This document shows, in pieces, positions 30,169-39,044 of a DNA stretch of 64,000 bases (the first letter of the stretch is position 1; every line of letters begins with the position of its first letter). Origin of the DNA: Pseudoduganella sp. (lineage in GTDB: Bacteria; Pseudomonadota; Gammaproteobacteria; Burkholderiales; Burkholderiaceae_D); the NCBI GenBank assembly GCA_021323265.1, contig JAJTCO010000033.1, positions 23,930-87,929 of the forward strand. Reading direction: 5' to 3'. The position numbers were made by a program, and so were the translations under genes. The notes beneath the pieces are model-generated. The model did not search any database, was not told the origin of the DNA, and saw only the letters and a list, made by a program, of their open reading frames with translations.

Positions 30169-30296
30169 GCCTAGCACATTAATAGTGTTGCAATATTTCC
30201 GCAGCGTACATCTTTCCACTTGAGCAACATCGGCGCCTCGGCTAACGTGGGGGGCTGCAAATAACGATTTGCTAATTTAACCCCTGGAGGAATGTG

Positions 30297-30482
30297 ATGC
30301 TCAAAAAGTTCGGATTGTTCCTGTTCGCCGTCGGTATCTCCTGCGGCGCCTTTGCCACCACGTCCGACTATGCGTCGTGCATGGAAGCGTGCGATATCGC
30401 ACTGGATGAGTGCCTCGAGAACGGCGGTTACTGGGCCAGCTGCCGGGCGGACATGTTCGCCTGCCGTAACGCCTGCGCCTAA
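30297..30482 (+). CDS. Small exported cysteine-rich protein (61 aa precursor)
   Basis: MLKKFGLFLFAVGISCGAFATTSDYASCMEACDIALDECLENGGYWASCRADMFACRNACA; signal peptide plus six Cys; GGAGG RBS upstream. Confidence 0.75.
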   Translation: MLKKFGLFLFAVGISCGAFATTSDYASCMEACDIALDECLENGGYWASCRADMFACRNACA

Positions 30483-30488
30483 GCAAAC

Positions 30489-30508
30489 GGCGGCGCCGCG
30501 GCGCCGCC
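30489..30508. repeat. Perfect 20-bp palindrome between Cys-rich peptide and glutaredoxin genes
   Basis: GGCGGCGCCGCGGCGCCGCC is fully self-complementary. Confidence 0.85.
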
Positions 30509-30544
30509 CCATGCACCAACCCAACTCAAGTTTGCGAAGAGACG

Positions 30545-30925
30545 ATGATCAAGCATTTGAAAACCATTGGCATGTATGCCCTGATCCTGGTGGCCGGCCT
30601 GGGCGTCGGCGTGGCGGTGGCCAAGGCGCCCGCCCTGTTCAAGAAGGATTACGTGCAGGGCGATTACAGCGCTTACCTGAAGCAGCACAAGTCGCAGGTG
30701 GTGATGTACGGGACCGAGACTTGTCCCTATTGCGCCAAGGCGCGCGAATACTTCAAGGAAAAGGGCATCGCCTACGTCGACCTGGACGTGGGCAAGCCGG
30801 GCCAGGCGCGCGACGAGTTCACGCGGCTGGGCGGGGGCGGGGTGCCCTTGCTGCTGATTGGCGAGCGCCGCATCAGCGGCTATATCCCGAAAGCGATCGA
30901 CGAGGCGCTCAAGGTCAAGAACTGA
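30545..30925 (+). CDS. Membrane-anchored glutaredoxin family protein
   Basis: N-terminal TM MYALILVAGLGVGVAVA then VVMYGTETCPYCAKAREYFKEKGIAYVDLDVGKPGQARDEFTRLGGGGVPLLLIG (CPYC active site). Confidence 0.9.
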   Translation: MIKHLKTIGMYALILVAGLGVGVAVAKAPALFKKDYVQGDYSAYLKQHKSQVVMYGTETCPYCAKAREYFKEKGIAYVDLDVGKPGQARDEFTRLGGGGVPLLLIGERRISGYIPKAIDEALKVKN

Positions 30926-30935
30926 AGCGCGGCTG

Positions 30936-32030
30936 TCAGGGCAGGCGCGCCACGCGTAGCGTCGGCGCGTCCTTGTCGCGGGCGTCCAGCGTGAGCGCGT
31001 AGCGGCCGGCGGCGTCCAGCTTCAGGCGCAGGTTCCTGCCGCGTGCGGCCAGCGGCGCCGCGACGCCTTCGGCCAGTTGTTCCCGGTCCTTGGCCGCCGC
31101 GCCCAGGTCGATGGCGCGCATGCCGCGCGTTCCCACCTTCAGCGAGTGGGTCCCTGCCTGCAGGTCCAGTTCCGCAGCGTAGATCCCGTCCTCAAGCTTG
31201 CGCAGCGCCGTGCGCAGCCTGCCGCCATTCGCCGAGCCGACGACGAACAGGGGCTGCAGCCACGGGTCGGCCTTTTCCTCCGCCGTCAGTTCCGGGGCGA
31301 AGCGCAGTTCAATGCGGGCCTCGTTCGACCATTGCGCTTCCGCAATCGGCGCCTGGAAACTGAAATCGCCCGTTTCAAGCGGCGCGCGGCGATCGCCGTC
31401 CACGATGTCCGCGCCGTCAAGCGCGCGCAGGCTGGCGAAAGAGAAGTTGACTTTCTTTTTGCCGAAGCTCATGTCGCACCAGTTGCTGGTCATGGCCACT
31501 GTGTTGACGAACAGCGTCAGCATCAGGCCGATTTCCTCCTTGCCGATGGCGACCATGACCTGGCATTCCAGGCGCAGGTCGCCCAGGCGGCGCACGTTTT
31601 CCGGCAGGCCCGGCGTGCGCACTTCCGGACGGCCTTTGAGGACGCCCTTCTTGCGGTTCAGGATCAGGTCCGCGTTGTCGTCGATGGCCGCTTCCACGCG
31701 CGGGACGGTGAAGGTGCCGTCCGCCGCCACCGGCACCGGAATCGGGTCGCCGTTGCCGACGATGCGCAGGTAGAGCGGTTCGGCGTCTTCCGATGCCGGC
31801 TGGTCGTTGCCAGCCCGCGGCGCGAGGCGGAAGCGCAGTTCCGGCACCGCAGGCGCCAGCGCATGGTGCTTTTCGAACGCATCCAGCCCGGCCACCACGG
31901 CGCGGTAAGAGCGCATGTCCGGATTCTTCACGCCCTGTACCTCGACGCTGGGCGTCGTGTCCTGGGCACCTGCGCCAGCGGCCGCGCATGCGAGGGCGAT
32001 GGCAAGAACATAGTGTTGAATTTTCTGCAT
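30936..32030 (-). CDS. Hypothetical periplasmic protein with signal peptide
   Basis: MQKIQHYVLAIALACAAAGAGAQDTTPSVEVQGVKNPDMRSYRAVVAGLDAFEKHHALAP...; signal peptide; no recognised catalytic motif. Confidence 0.75.
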   Translation of the reverse strand: MQKIQHYVLAIALACAAAGAGAQDTTPSVEVQGVKNPDMRSYRAVVAGLDAFEKHHALAPAVPELRFRLAPRAGNDQPASEDAEPLYLRIVGNGDPIPVPVAADGTFTVPRVEAAIDDNADLILNRKKGVLKGRPEVRTPGLPENVRRLGDLRLECQVMVAIGKEEIGLMLTLFVNTVAMTSNWCDMSFGKKKVNFSFASLRALDGADIVDGDRRAPLETGDFSFQAPIAEAQWSNEARIELRFAPELTAEEKADPWLQPLFVVGSANGGRLRTALRKLEDGIYAAELDLQAGTHSLKVGTRGMRAIDLGAAAKDREQLAEGVAAPLAARGRNLRLKLDAAGRYALTLDARDKDAPTLRVARLP

Positions 32031-32119
32031 CGGTGCAGTCTAGCAGAAGTGCATGTCTTGCAACTGCCGCGGGCCTGGTCTAGATTGGTATAAACAGTTT
32101 ATGCAATTGGGGTGCCGGG

Positions 32120-32857
32120 ATGCGCTGTTTCATGTTCGCCTTGCTCACCGCCGCGCAAGCCGCGGCCCAGGTGCCGGATTCGGGGCGCTGGCAGGAGTTG
32201 CGCTTTGCGGCGGACGACGTTGCGCAACGCTCGGAGGACCAGTTCATCGAGCAGACGGTGGCGCTGGCGGCTAGTGGCCGCCTAGACCGCGACCGCGTCC
32301 TGCTGGCCCGCGCGCGGCGCATCGTGCAGGGATTGGTGCACGCGGCCACCGTCCTGAAGCCTGCCGCCGCCGACTGGCCGTGGGAGGTGCGCGTCACGAG
32401 CGACCCCGCGACCGAGGCGGAAAGCCGCGCCGGAGGCAAGCTGCTGCTGGGCAGTGCCTTCGTGGCGCGGCTGGCGCTGGACGATGGCGAACTGGCAGTC
32501 CTGCTGGCGCATGAAATCGCCCACGTCATCGCCGAGCACGAACGCGAAACCTTGTCCGAAGCGCTGCTGGACAGCCGCCGCGACCTGCCGCTCGACGTGG
32601 TGGCGCAGCGCCTTGCCAGCGACATCCCGCTGCAGTTCCGGCTTGCGCGGCTAGCGGCCATCCAGAAGCGCGAGGCCGACCAGCTCGGGATGCTGATCGC
32701 CCACCTGGCCGGCTGGCCCAGCGCGGCCATGCTGCGCTTCTACGGCAAGCTGGCCGCCGACAGCGCGCCCGGGCTGATCGCAAGCCATCCCAGCGGCGAC
32801 AGCCGCATCAGCCTTGCACGCGGCATGTCGCGCCTGCTGGCCGGGCAGCGCCCCTGA
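32120..32857 (+). CDS. M48 family metallopeptidase
   Basis: ELAVLLAHEIAHVIAEHERETLSEALL (HExxH); KREADQLGMLIAHLAGW. Confidence 0.85.
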   Translation: MRCFMFALLTAAQAAAQVPDSGRWQELRFAADDVAQRSEDQFIEQTVALAASGRLDRDRVLLARARRIVQGLVHAATVLKPAAADWPWEVRVTSDPATEAESRAGGKLLLGSAFVARLALDDGELAVLLAHEIAHVIAEHERETLSEALLDSRRDLPLDVVAQRLASDIPLQFRLARLAAIQKREADQLGMLIAHLAGWPSAAMLRFYGKLAADSAPGLIASHPSGDSRISLARGMSRLLAGQRP

Positions 32858-32869
32858 GCGCGCTGCCGG

Positions 32870-33524
32870 TCAAGCCGCCGGCGAGCGGCCCGTGTTGAAC
32901 GCCTGCTGGTCGGCAAACGCGCGCTGGTAGGCGGGACGCGCTTCGCCGCGGGCAACGTAGGCGGCCAGGCGGGGAAACTCGTCCAGGATGCCCGAGGGCC
33001 GGGACCTGAGCAGCACCGACACCATGGTCAGGTCGCCGGCACTGAACTGGCCATCCAGCCACTCGGCGTCGCCCAGGCGCGCCGACAGTTGTCCCAGGCG
33101 CTGGCGGATGCGCTCGGCAACCAGGGGCAGGCGCTCCCTGCTCCAGGACTTGCCGCCTTCCTGGAACTTGGCCGTGGCGAGTTCCAGGATCGGCGGCTCG
33201 ACGGTGTTGAGCGCGGCAAACATCCACATGACGGCACGCGCCCGGGCGTTGCTATCTTCCGGCAATAGACCCGGATGGTGGGCGGCGATATGGAAAATGA
33301 TGGCGCCTGATTCGAACAGCACGAGCTCGCCCTCCTCATAGGTGGGGATCTGGCCGAACGGATGAATGGCCAGGTGTGCGGGCGCCTTCATGGCGCTGAA
33401 CGACACGGGGCGCACCGCGTAGGGCAGGCCAGCTTCCTCCAGCGCCCAGCGCACGCGCGTGTCGCGTGCCAGGCCCATGCCGCCGTCGGGCGAGCGTTCA
33501 AAAGCGGTAATGGTGATGCTCATC
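32870..33524 (-). CDS. Glutathione S-transferase family protein
   Basis: MSITITAFERSPDGGMGLARDTRVRWALEEAGLPYAVRPVSFSAMKAPAHLAIHPFGQIPTYEEGELVLFESGAIIFHIA. Confidence 0.92.
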
Positions 33525-33610
33525 GGGGTCTCCAGTCGGTCGTGGTTTTCACAGTGTGCACTGCCACGACGAACGGGCAACTGCCAATTCGACAGGCAGG
33601 TACTTGACTT

Positions 33611-34831
33611 TCAGCGAACCAGCGCGGCCACGGTGCGTGCCATCTCCGCGTAGCCGGCGTCGCCCGGGTGCAGATGGTCTCCCGAGTCGAAGTCGGGGCG
33701 CAGGCGCGACGGGTGTGCCGGGTCGCGCAGCAGGAGGTCGAAGTCGGCGACGGCATCGAATTCGCCGCTGCTGCGTATCCATGCGTTGACGTCGCGCCGC
33801 ACGCGGTCCTTCTCCTGCGTGTAGTGGCCGGCGAAGGGCGTGCCCTGCAGGGCGCCTTCGAAGGGCAGCAGCGTGGCGCCGACGATCCTGACGCCGCGCG
33901 CCCGCGCCGCGGCGATCAGCTGGCGGTAGCCGGCGATCATGGCCTGCGCGCTCATGGCCTGTTCGGCCGGGGCGAAGGCGCTGCCGGGCCAGCCGATGTC
34001 GTTGATGCCCAGCAGGACGACGACGGTATCGACGCCCGGTTGCGCCAGCACGTCGTGCTCGAAGCGCGCCAGCGCCTTCTCCCCCATGCCGTCCGCCAGC
34101 AGCCGGGCGCCGGAAATGCCGGCGTTGACCACGGCGACGTCGGCCAGCAGGTCGGCCAGCTGGTCGGGCCAGCGCCGGTCGCGGTCCGGCGTGGAGCCGT
34201 TGCCGTCCGTGATGGAGTCGCCGAAGGCGGCCACGCTGCGCCGCGCGCTGCCCGAAACTTGCACTGCGCTGAGGAAGGCGCGCCCGCTCAGCGCCTGCGG
34301 GGCCGCGAGCGCGGCGCTGGCCGTGTGGTTGCCAGGCACGGCGAAGGCGGTCTGCTGGGCGCCCCAGTGGAAGGTGGCCACCGGGCTGGGGGTCGGCAGC
34401 CAGGCGGACACCGAGAGACGCTGGCGCGCCGCCACCGGCAGCGCCGCGGCGTCGCTGGTGACGGACTGGCCGGGCGCCACGGTGACGCTGCGCCGGCCGC
34501 CAAAGGTCAGCTGCACGCCGCTGCCGTCCTGCAAGGGCGAGGCAGCGGCGTGCGGGGTGCTGCGCGTTGCCGCCACGCGCGCTTCGCCAATGACGAGCGG
34601 CGCGCTGCCGTAGCGGTTGGAGTAGGTGACGCGCAGCTGCGTGCCGCCGGCGCTGGTGCGCACCACTTCGCGCACGGTTTGCGCCTGCAGCGTGGCGGGC
34701 ATCATGGTGGGCAGGGCGAATTCCGCGCCCCAGGCGGGCATGGGCGCGGCGTACCAGGTGGTGCGCCAGGCGTCGGCTTGCGCGCTGCCGGCGGCCAGCA
34801 GGGCGGCGAGGGTGAGGACCAGGTGTTTCAT
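33611..34831 (-). CDS. Secreted SGNH/GDSL hydrolase
   Basis: Signal peptide MKHLVLTLAALLAAGSAQA; VAAFGDSITDGNGSTPDRDRRWPDQLAD; VVLLGINDIGWPG; DHLHPGDAGYAEMA. Confidence 0.92.
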   Translation of the reverse strand: MKHLVLTLAALLAAGSAQADAWRTTWYAAPMPAWGAEFALPTMMPATLQAQTVREVVRTSAGGTQLRVTYSNRYGSAPLVIGEARVAATRSTPHAAASPLQDGSGVQLTFGGRRSVTVAPGQSVTSDAAALPVAARQRLSVSAWLPTPSPVATFHWGAQQTAFAVPGNHTASAALAAPQALSGRAFLSAVQVSGSARRSVAAFGDSITDGNGSTPDRDRRWPDQLADLLADVAVVNAGISGARLLADGMGEKALARFEHDVLAQPGVDTVVVLLGINDIGWPGSAFAPAEQAMSAQAMIAGYRQLIAAARARGVRIVGATLLPFEGALQGTPFAGHYTQEKDRVRRDVNAWIRSSGEFDAVADFDLLLRDPAHPSRLRPDFDSGDHLHPGDAGYAEMARTVAALVR

Positions 34832-34900
34832 GGAATGCTCCAGATCTGTGAAGGTGAACGCATGGTCTGCCATTCTGCTTCCGACTGCTAGACTGAGAAA

Positions 34901-34919
34901 TGGACTATAGTTAAGTCCA
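34901..34919. promoter_or_regulatory. Dyad TGGACT-N7-AGTCCA in LysR/SGNH-hydrolase divergent promoter region
   Basis: Read directly: TGGACTATAGTTAAGTCCA immediately upstream of the LysR start. Confidence 0.5.
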
Positions 34920-34926
34920 AAATGGA

Positions 34927-35832
34927 ATGACAATGGATACCCTGCGCTCCCTTCAATGCTTCGTGCGTGCCGTCGAACTGGGCAGCCTGTCGGCCGTCGC
35001 GCGCGAGCAGCACACCACGCAATCGAACGTCAGCAAGATCGTCGCCGCCCTGGAAGAGCAGCTCGGCGTGCGCCTGCTCGAACGCAGCACGGGCGGCCTG
35101 GCGCCGACCATGCCGGGACGCCGTTTCTATGAACGGGCGCGCGGCGTGCTGGAAGAGTATGCGGAGGCGGTGGCCGACGTGCGCGGCGAAAGCGCGTCGG
35201 CCAGCGGCCTGGTGCGCCTCAACGCGCCGGTGGCGCTGGGCCAGTTCTGCCTGAACGGCTTCGTGCAGGACTTCCTGCGCCAGTACCCCGGCATCGAGGT
35301 GGAGCTGATCCTGAACGACCGCATGGCGGACCTGGTGGAGGATGGCGTGGACATTGCGGTACGCCTGGGCGGCGTGCTGCCGCCCAACGCCGTGGCGCGC
35401 CGCCTGGGCAGCTCGCCGCGCTACCTGGTCGCGGCGCCGGGCTACCTGAAGGCGCACGGCACGCCGCGCACGCCGGTCGAGCTGGCGCAGCACGAATACA
35501 TTCGCTTTGCCTGGTCAAGCAGCGGCGCGGCGCTGGAACTGAACGACGGCGCGCACAGCGTGACGGTCGCCACGCAGGGCCGCTACCGCGTCAACAATGC
35601 CCTGGCCATCCGCGACACCCTGGCCGCCGGCGGCGGCATCGGGCTGTGCCCGCAGTGGCTGGTGCACGACCTGCTGGCGCAGCGCAAGCTGCGCCGCGTG
35701 CTGCGCGAGTGGGAAGGGCCGGCGCAGGAGCTGCACCTGCTGTACCCGAGCCGCCGCTACCTGCCGCACCGGGTGCGGCTGATGCTGGACTACCTGCAGC
35801 AGCGCTTCGCTGGGCAGCCCGGTTTCGACTAG
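34927..35832 (+). CDS. LysR family transcriptional regulator
   Basis: TLRSLQCFVRAVELGSLSAVAREQHTTQSNVSKIVAALEEQLGVRLLERSTGGLAPT; LysR substrate-binding domain follows. Alternative start at 34933. Confidence 0.93.
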   Translation: MTMDTLRSLQCFVRAVELGSLSAVAREQHTTQSNVSKIVAALEEQLGVRLLERSTGGLAPTMPGRRFYERARGVLEEYAEAVADVRGESASASGLVRLNAPVALGQFCLNGFVQDFLRQYPGIEVELILNDRMADLVEDGVDIAVRLGGVLPPNAVARRLGSSPRYLVAAPGYLKAHGTPRTPVELAQHEYIRFAWSSSGAALELNDGAHSVTVATQGRYRVNNALAIRDTLAAGGGIGLCPQWLVHDLLAQRKLRRVLREWEGPAQELHLLYPSRRYLPHRVRLMLDYLQQRFAGQPGFD

Positions 35833-36383
35833 CCGCGCTTGCGGTCGTGGTGCCACAGCACGTCGCTGCCGCCGGCAAATCGGTTCAGCACGCGCGCCAG
35901 GACGAACATCAGGTCCGACAGGCGGTTGACGTATTGGCGCGGGAAGTCGTTGATGGTTTCGATCTTGCCCAGGGTGACAATGGCGCGCTCGGCGCGGCGG
36001 CAGACCGTGCGGCACACATGGGCCACGGCGGCGGCGCGCGAGCCGGCCGGCAGGATGAATTCGGTCAGCGCCGGCAGCGTGGCGTTGTACTTGGCCAGCA
36101 GGGCGTCCAGGCGCTCGACGTGTTCCTCCTTGATCATCTGGTAGCCCGGGATGCACAGTTCGCCGCCCAGGTCGAACAGGTCGTGCTGGATCGACACCAG
36201 CTCTTCGCGCATCTCGTCCGGCAGCGCTTCGGCCAGCAGCACGCCCAGGTTGGAGTTCAGCTCATCGACTTCGCCGATGGCATGGATGCGCACATTGTCC
36301 TTGTCCACGCGCGAGCCGTCGCCCAGTCCGGTGGTGCCTTTGTCGCCCGTGCGGGTGGCGATTTTCGAGAGTCGGTTACCCAT
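35829..36383 (-). CDS. Cob(I)yrinic acid a,c-diamide adenosyltransferase, PduO type
   Basis: MGNRLSKIATRTGDKGTTGLGDGSRVDKDNVRIHAIGEVDELNSNLGVLLAE; VCRTVCRRAERAIVTL. Confidence 0.94.
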   Translation of the reverse strand: MGNRLSKIATRTGDKGTTGLGDGSRVDKDNVRIHAIGEVDELNSNLGVLLAEALPDEMREELVSIQHDLFDLGGELCIPGYQMIKEEHVERLDALLAKYNATLPALTEFILPAGSRAAAVAHVCRTVCRRAERAIVTLGKIETINDFPRQYVNRLSDLMFVLARVLNRFAGGSDVLWHHDRKRG

Positions 36384-36392
36384 GGCAGCCTC

Positions 36393-36427
36393 AATTTGTC
36401 AATAACGGTGGCAGGATACGACAAATT
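36393..36427. promoter_or_regulatory. 8-bp inverted repeat AATTTGTC-N19-GACAAATT in the divergent adenosyltransferase/glcD intergenic region
   Basis: Read directly. Confidence 0.4.
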
Positions 36428-36510
36428 ACCAATGGTTGGGCGGGGAATTCTGCGGCGCGCGGTATTTGAACATACAATGGGTCAAGAAAAATGCGTCCAA
36501 GCCCGAACCC

Positions 36511-37965
36511 ATGAACAGCACCGACGTCGTCGCCGCACTGCGGGCAGTCCTGCCGCCTGCCAGCGTGCTGTCCGCAACGGAAGACACCCGTCCCTACGAG
36601 TGCGACGGCCTGTCCGCCTATCGTCAGCTGCCGCTGGCCGTGGCCTTGCCGGCGGACGAGGCGCAGGTGCTGGCGGTCCTCAACATCTGCCGCGAGTTCA
36701 ACGTGCCCATCGTGCCGCGCGGCGCGGGCACCGGCCTGTCGGGCGGCGCCATGCCGATCGCCGGCGCCGTCGTGCTGTCCACCGCGCGCCTGAACCGCAT
36801 CGTGCGCCTGGACGCCTACTCGCGCACGGCGGTGGTGCAGCCGGGCGTGCGCAACCTGGCGATCTCGGAAGCGGCCGAGCCGTATGGCCTGTACTACGCG
36901 CCCGACCCATCGTCCCAGATCGCCTGCACCATCGGCGGCAACGTGGCGGAAAACTCCGGCGGCGTGCATTGCCTGAAGTATGGCCTGACCGTGCACAACG
37001 TGCTGCGCGTGCGCATGGTGAGCATCGAGGGCGAGGTGCTGGAACTGGGCAGCGCGGCGCTGGACGCGCCGGGGCTGGACCTGCTGGCCGCCGTCATCGG
37101 TTCGGAAGGGATGCTGGGTATCGTCACCGAAGTCACGGTGCGGCTGGTACCGAAACCTGCCGTCGCGCGCGTGATCATGGCCTCCTTCGACGACGTGGTC
37201 ACGGGCGGCAATGCGGTGGCGGCCGTGATCGCGGCGGGCATCATTCCGGCCGGGCTGGAAATGATGGACCGCACCTCGTCGCGCATGGTGGAGCCGTTCG
37301 TGCGCGCCGGCTACGACACTGACGCGGCGGCGATCCTGCTGTGCGAAGCCGACGGCACCGCCGACGAGGTGGAGGAAGAGATCGCGCGCATGAGCGCCGT
37401 GCTGCAGACAGCCGGCGCCAGCGCCGTGCAGGTGTCGGGCAGCGAAGCGGAGCGCCTGAAGTTCTGGTCCGGGCGCAAGAATGCCTTCCCGGCGGCCGGC
37501 CGCATCTCGCCGGACTATTACTGCATGGACGGCACCATCCCGCGCAAGCACCTGGCGCGCGTGCTGACCGGCATCGCGCAGATGGAAGGCAAGTACGGCC
37601 TGCGCTGCGCCAACGTGTTCCATGCCGGCGACGGCAACCTGCATCCCCTGATCCTGTTCGACGCCAACCAGCCGGACGAACTGCAGCGCGCGGAAGCGTT
37701 CGGTGCCGAGATCCTGGCGCTGTGCGTGGAAGTGGGCGGCACCATCACCGGCGAGCATGGCGTGGGCATCGAGAAGATCGACTCGATGTGCGTCCAGTTC
37801 AGCGACGCCGAGCTGGCCGCCTTCCACGCGCTCAAGCGCGCTTTCGATCCCTGCATCCTGCTCAATCCGAACAAGGCCATTCCGACGCTGAACCGCTGCG
37901 CGGAATTCGGCAAGATGCATGTGCGCGCGGGACGCTTGCCGCATGCCGGCTTGCCGAGGTTCTGA
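36511..37965 (+). CDS. glcD: Glycolate oxidase subunit GlcD (FAD-linked)
   Basis: VPIVPRGAGTGLSGGAMPIAGAVVLSTARLNRI; NVAENSGGVHCLKYGLT; NVFHAGDGNLHPLILFD; GGTITGEHGVGIEK. Confidence 0.95.
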   Translation: MNSTDVVAALRAVLPPASVLSATEDTRPYECDGLSAYRQLPLAVALPADEAQVLAVLNICREFNVPIVPRGAGTGLSGGAMPIAGAVVLSTARLNRIVRLDAYSRTAVVQPGVRNLAISEAAEPYGLYYAPDPSSQIACTIGGNVAENSGGVHCLKYGLTVHNVLRVRMVSIEGEVLELGSAALDAPGLDLLAAVIGSEGMLGIVTEVTVRLVPKPAVARVIMASFDDVVTGGNAVAAVIAAGIIPAGLEMMDRTSSRMVEPFVRAGYDTDAAAILLCEADGTADEVEEEIARMSAVLQTAGASAVQVSGSEAERLKFWSGRKNAFPAAGRISPDYYCMDGTIPRKHLARVLTGIAQMEGKYGLRCANVFHAGDGNLHPLILFDANQPDELQRAEAFGAEILALCVEVGGTITGEHGVGIEKIDSMCVQFSDAELAAFHALKRAFDPCILLNPNKAIPTLNRCAEFGKMHVRAGRLPHAGLPRF

Positions 37966-37966
37966 C

Positions 37967-39043
37967 ATGGACGATATCCTCGACCGCTTCCGCGCCCGCA
38001 TCCAGGCGGCCAGTGCCGACGGCAGCGCGCTGCTGCTGCGTGGCGGCGGCAGCAAGGACTGGTACGGCCAGCATGTGGCGGGCGACGTGCTCGATACGCG
38101 CGCCCATGCCGGTGTCGTCGGGTACGAGCCGACGGAACTGGTGCTGACGGCACGCTGCGGCACAGCGCTGGCGGAGATCGAAGCCTTGCTGGCGGCGAAC
38201 GGGCAGATGCTGGCGTTCGAACCGCCGCGCTTTGGTGCGGGATCGACCATTGGCGGCGTCGTGGCCAGCGGCTTGTCCGGACCGCGGCGCGCGTCGGCGG
38301 GCGCGTTGCGCGACTTCGTGCTGGGCGCCCAGCTGATGGACGGGCGTGGCGAGCTGCTCTCGTTCGGCGGGCAGGTGATGAAGAACGTGGCCGGCTACGA
38401 CGTCGCGCGCCTGCTGGCCGGCTCGCTTGGCTCGCTGGGATTGATCACCGAGGTGTCGCTGAAAGTCCTGCCGCTGCCCCTATGCGAGGAGACCATCCGC
38501 TTCGAGATCGACGAGATCACGGCGCTGCGCTGGATGAACGAGTGGGCAGGCCGGCCCTTGCCGGTGTCGGCGACCTGCTGGCATGGCGGCTTGCTGAGCG
38601 TGCGCCTGTCGGGGGCGCAGGCGGCGCTCCGGGCGGCCCTGACGGAAATGGGCGGCGAGCGGCTGGCCGATGGTGCCGCGTTCTGGACCGCCTTGCGCGA
38701 CCAGCAGGACCGCTTCTTTGCCGCCGCGCAGGGCGGGGAGACGGAGCTGTGGCGGCTGTCGGTGCCGAGCGCCGCCAGCGCGCTGGTGCTGCGCGGCGAA
38801 CAACTGATCGAGTGGGGCGGGGCGCAGCGCTGGCTGCGCGTCGAGCGCGGGGTGGCGGACGACATCCGGCGCGTCAGCGCGGCGGCGGGCGGCCACGCCA
38901 CGCGCTACCGCGCACAGGGACGGGAGCTTGGCGCGGGCGCGGGGGCGTTCCATCCGCTGGCCCCGGCCGTGGCCCGCATCCACGAACGCATCAAGGCCGC
39001 CTTCGACCCGGCGGGCATTTTCAACCGCGGCCGGATGTACTGA
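37967..39043 (+). CDS. glcE: Glycolate oxidase subunit GlcE
   Basis: GSALLLRGGGSKDWYGQ; GAGSTIGGVVASGLSGPRRASAGALRDFVLG; between glcD and glcF. Confidence 0.93.
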   Translation: MDDILDRFRARIQAASADGSALLLRGGGSKDWYGQHVAGDVLDTRAHAGVVGYEPTELVLTARCGTALAEIEALLAANGQMLAFEPPRFGAGSTIGGVVASGLSGPRRASAGALRDFVLGAQLMDGRGELLSFGGQVMKNVAGYDVARLLAGSLGSLGLITEVSLKVLPLPLCEETIRFEIDEITALRWMNEWAGRPLPVSATCWHGGLLSVRLSGAQAALRAALTEMGGERLADGAAFWTALRDQQDRFFAAAQGGETELWRLSVPSAASALVLRGEQLIEWGGAQRWLRVERGVADDIRRVSAAAGGHATRYRAQGRELGAGAGAFHPLAPAVARIHERIKAAFDPAGIFNRGRMY

Positions 39044-39044
39044 G

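Noticed and set aside
30489-30508. Palindrome considered as an intrinsic terminator
   Set aside because: No T-tract follows; reported instead as a palindrome of unknown role.
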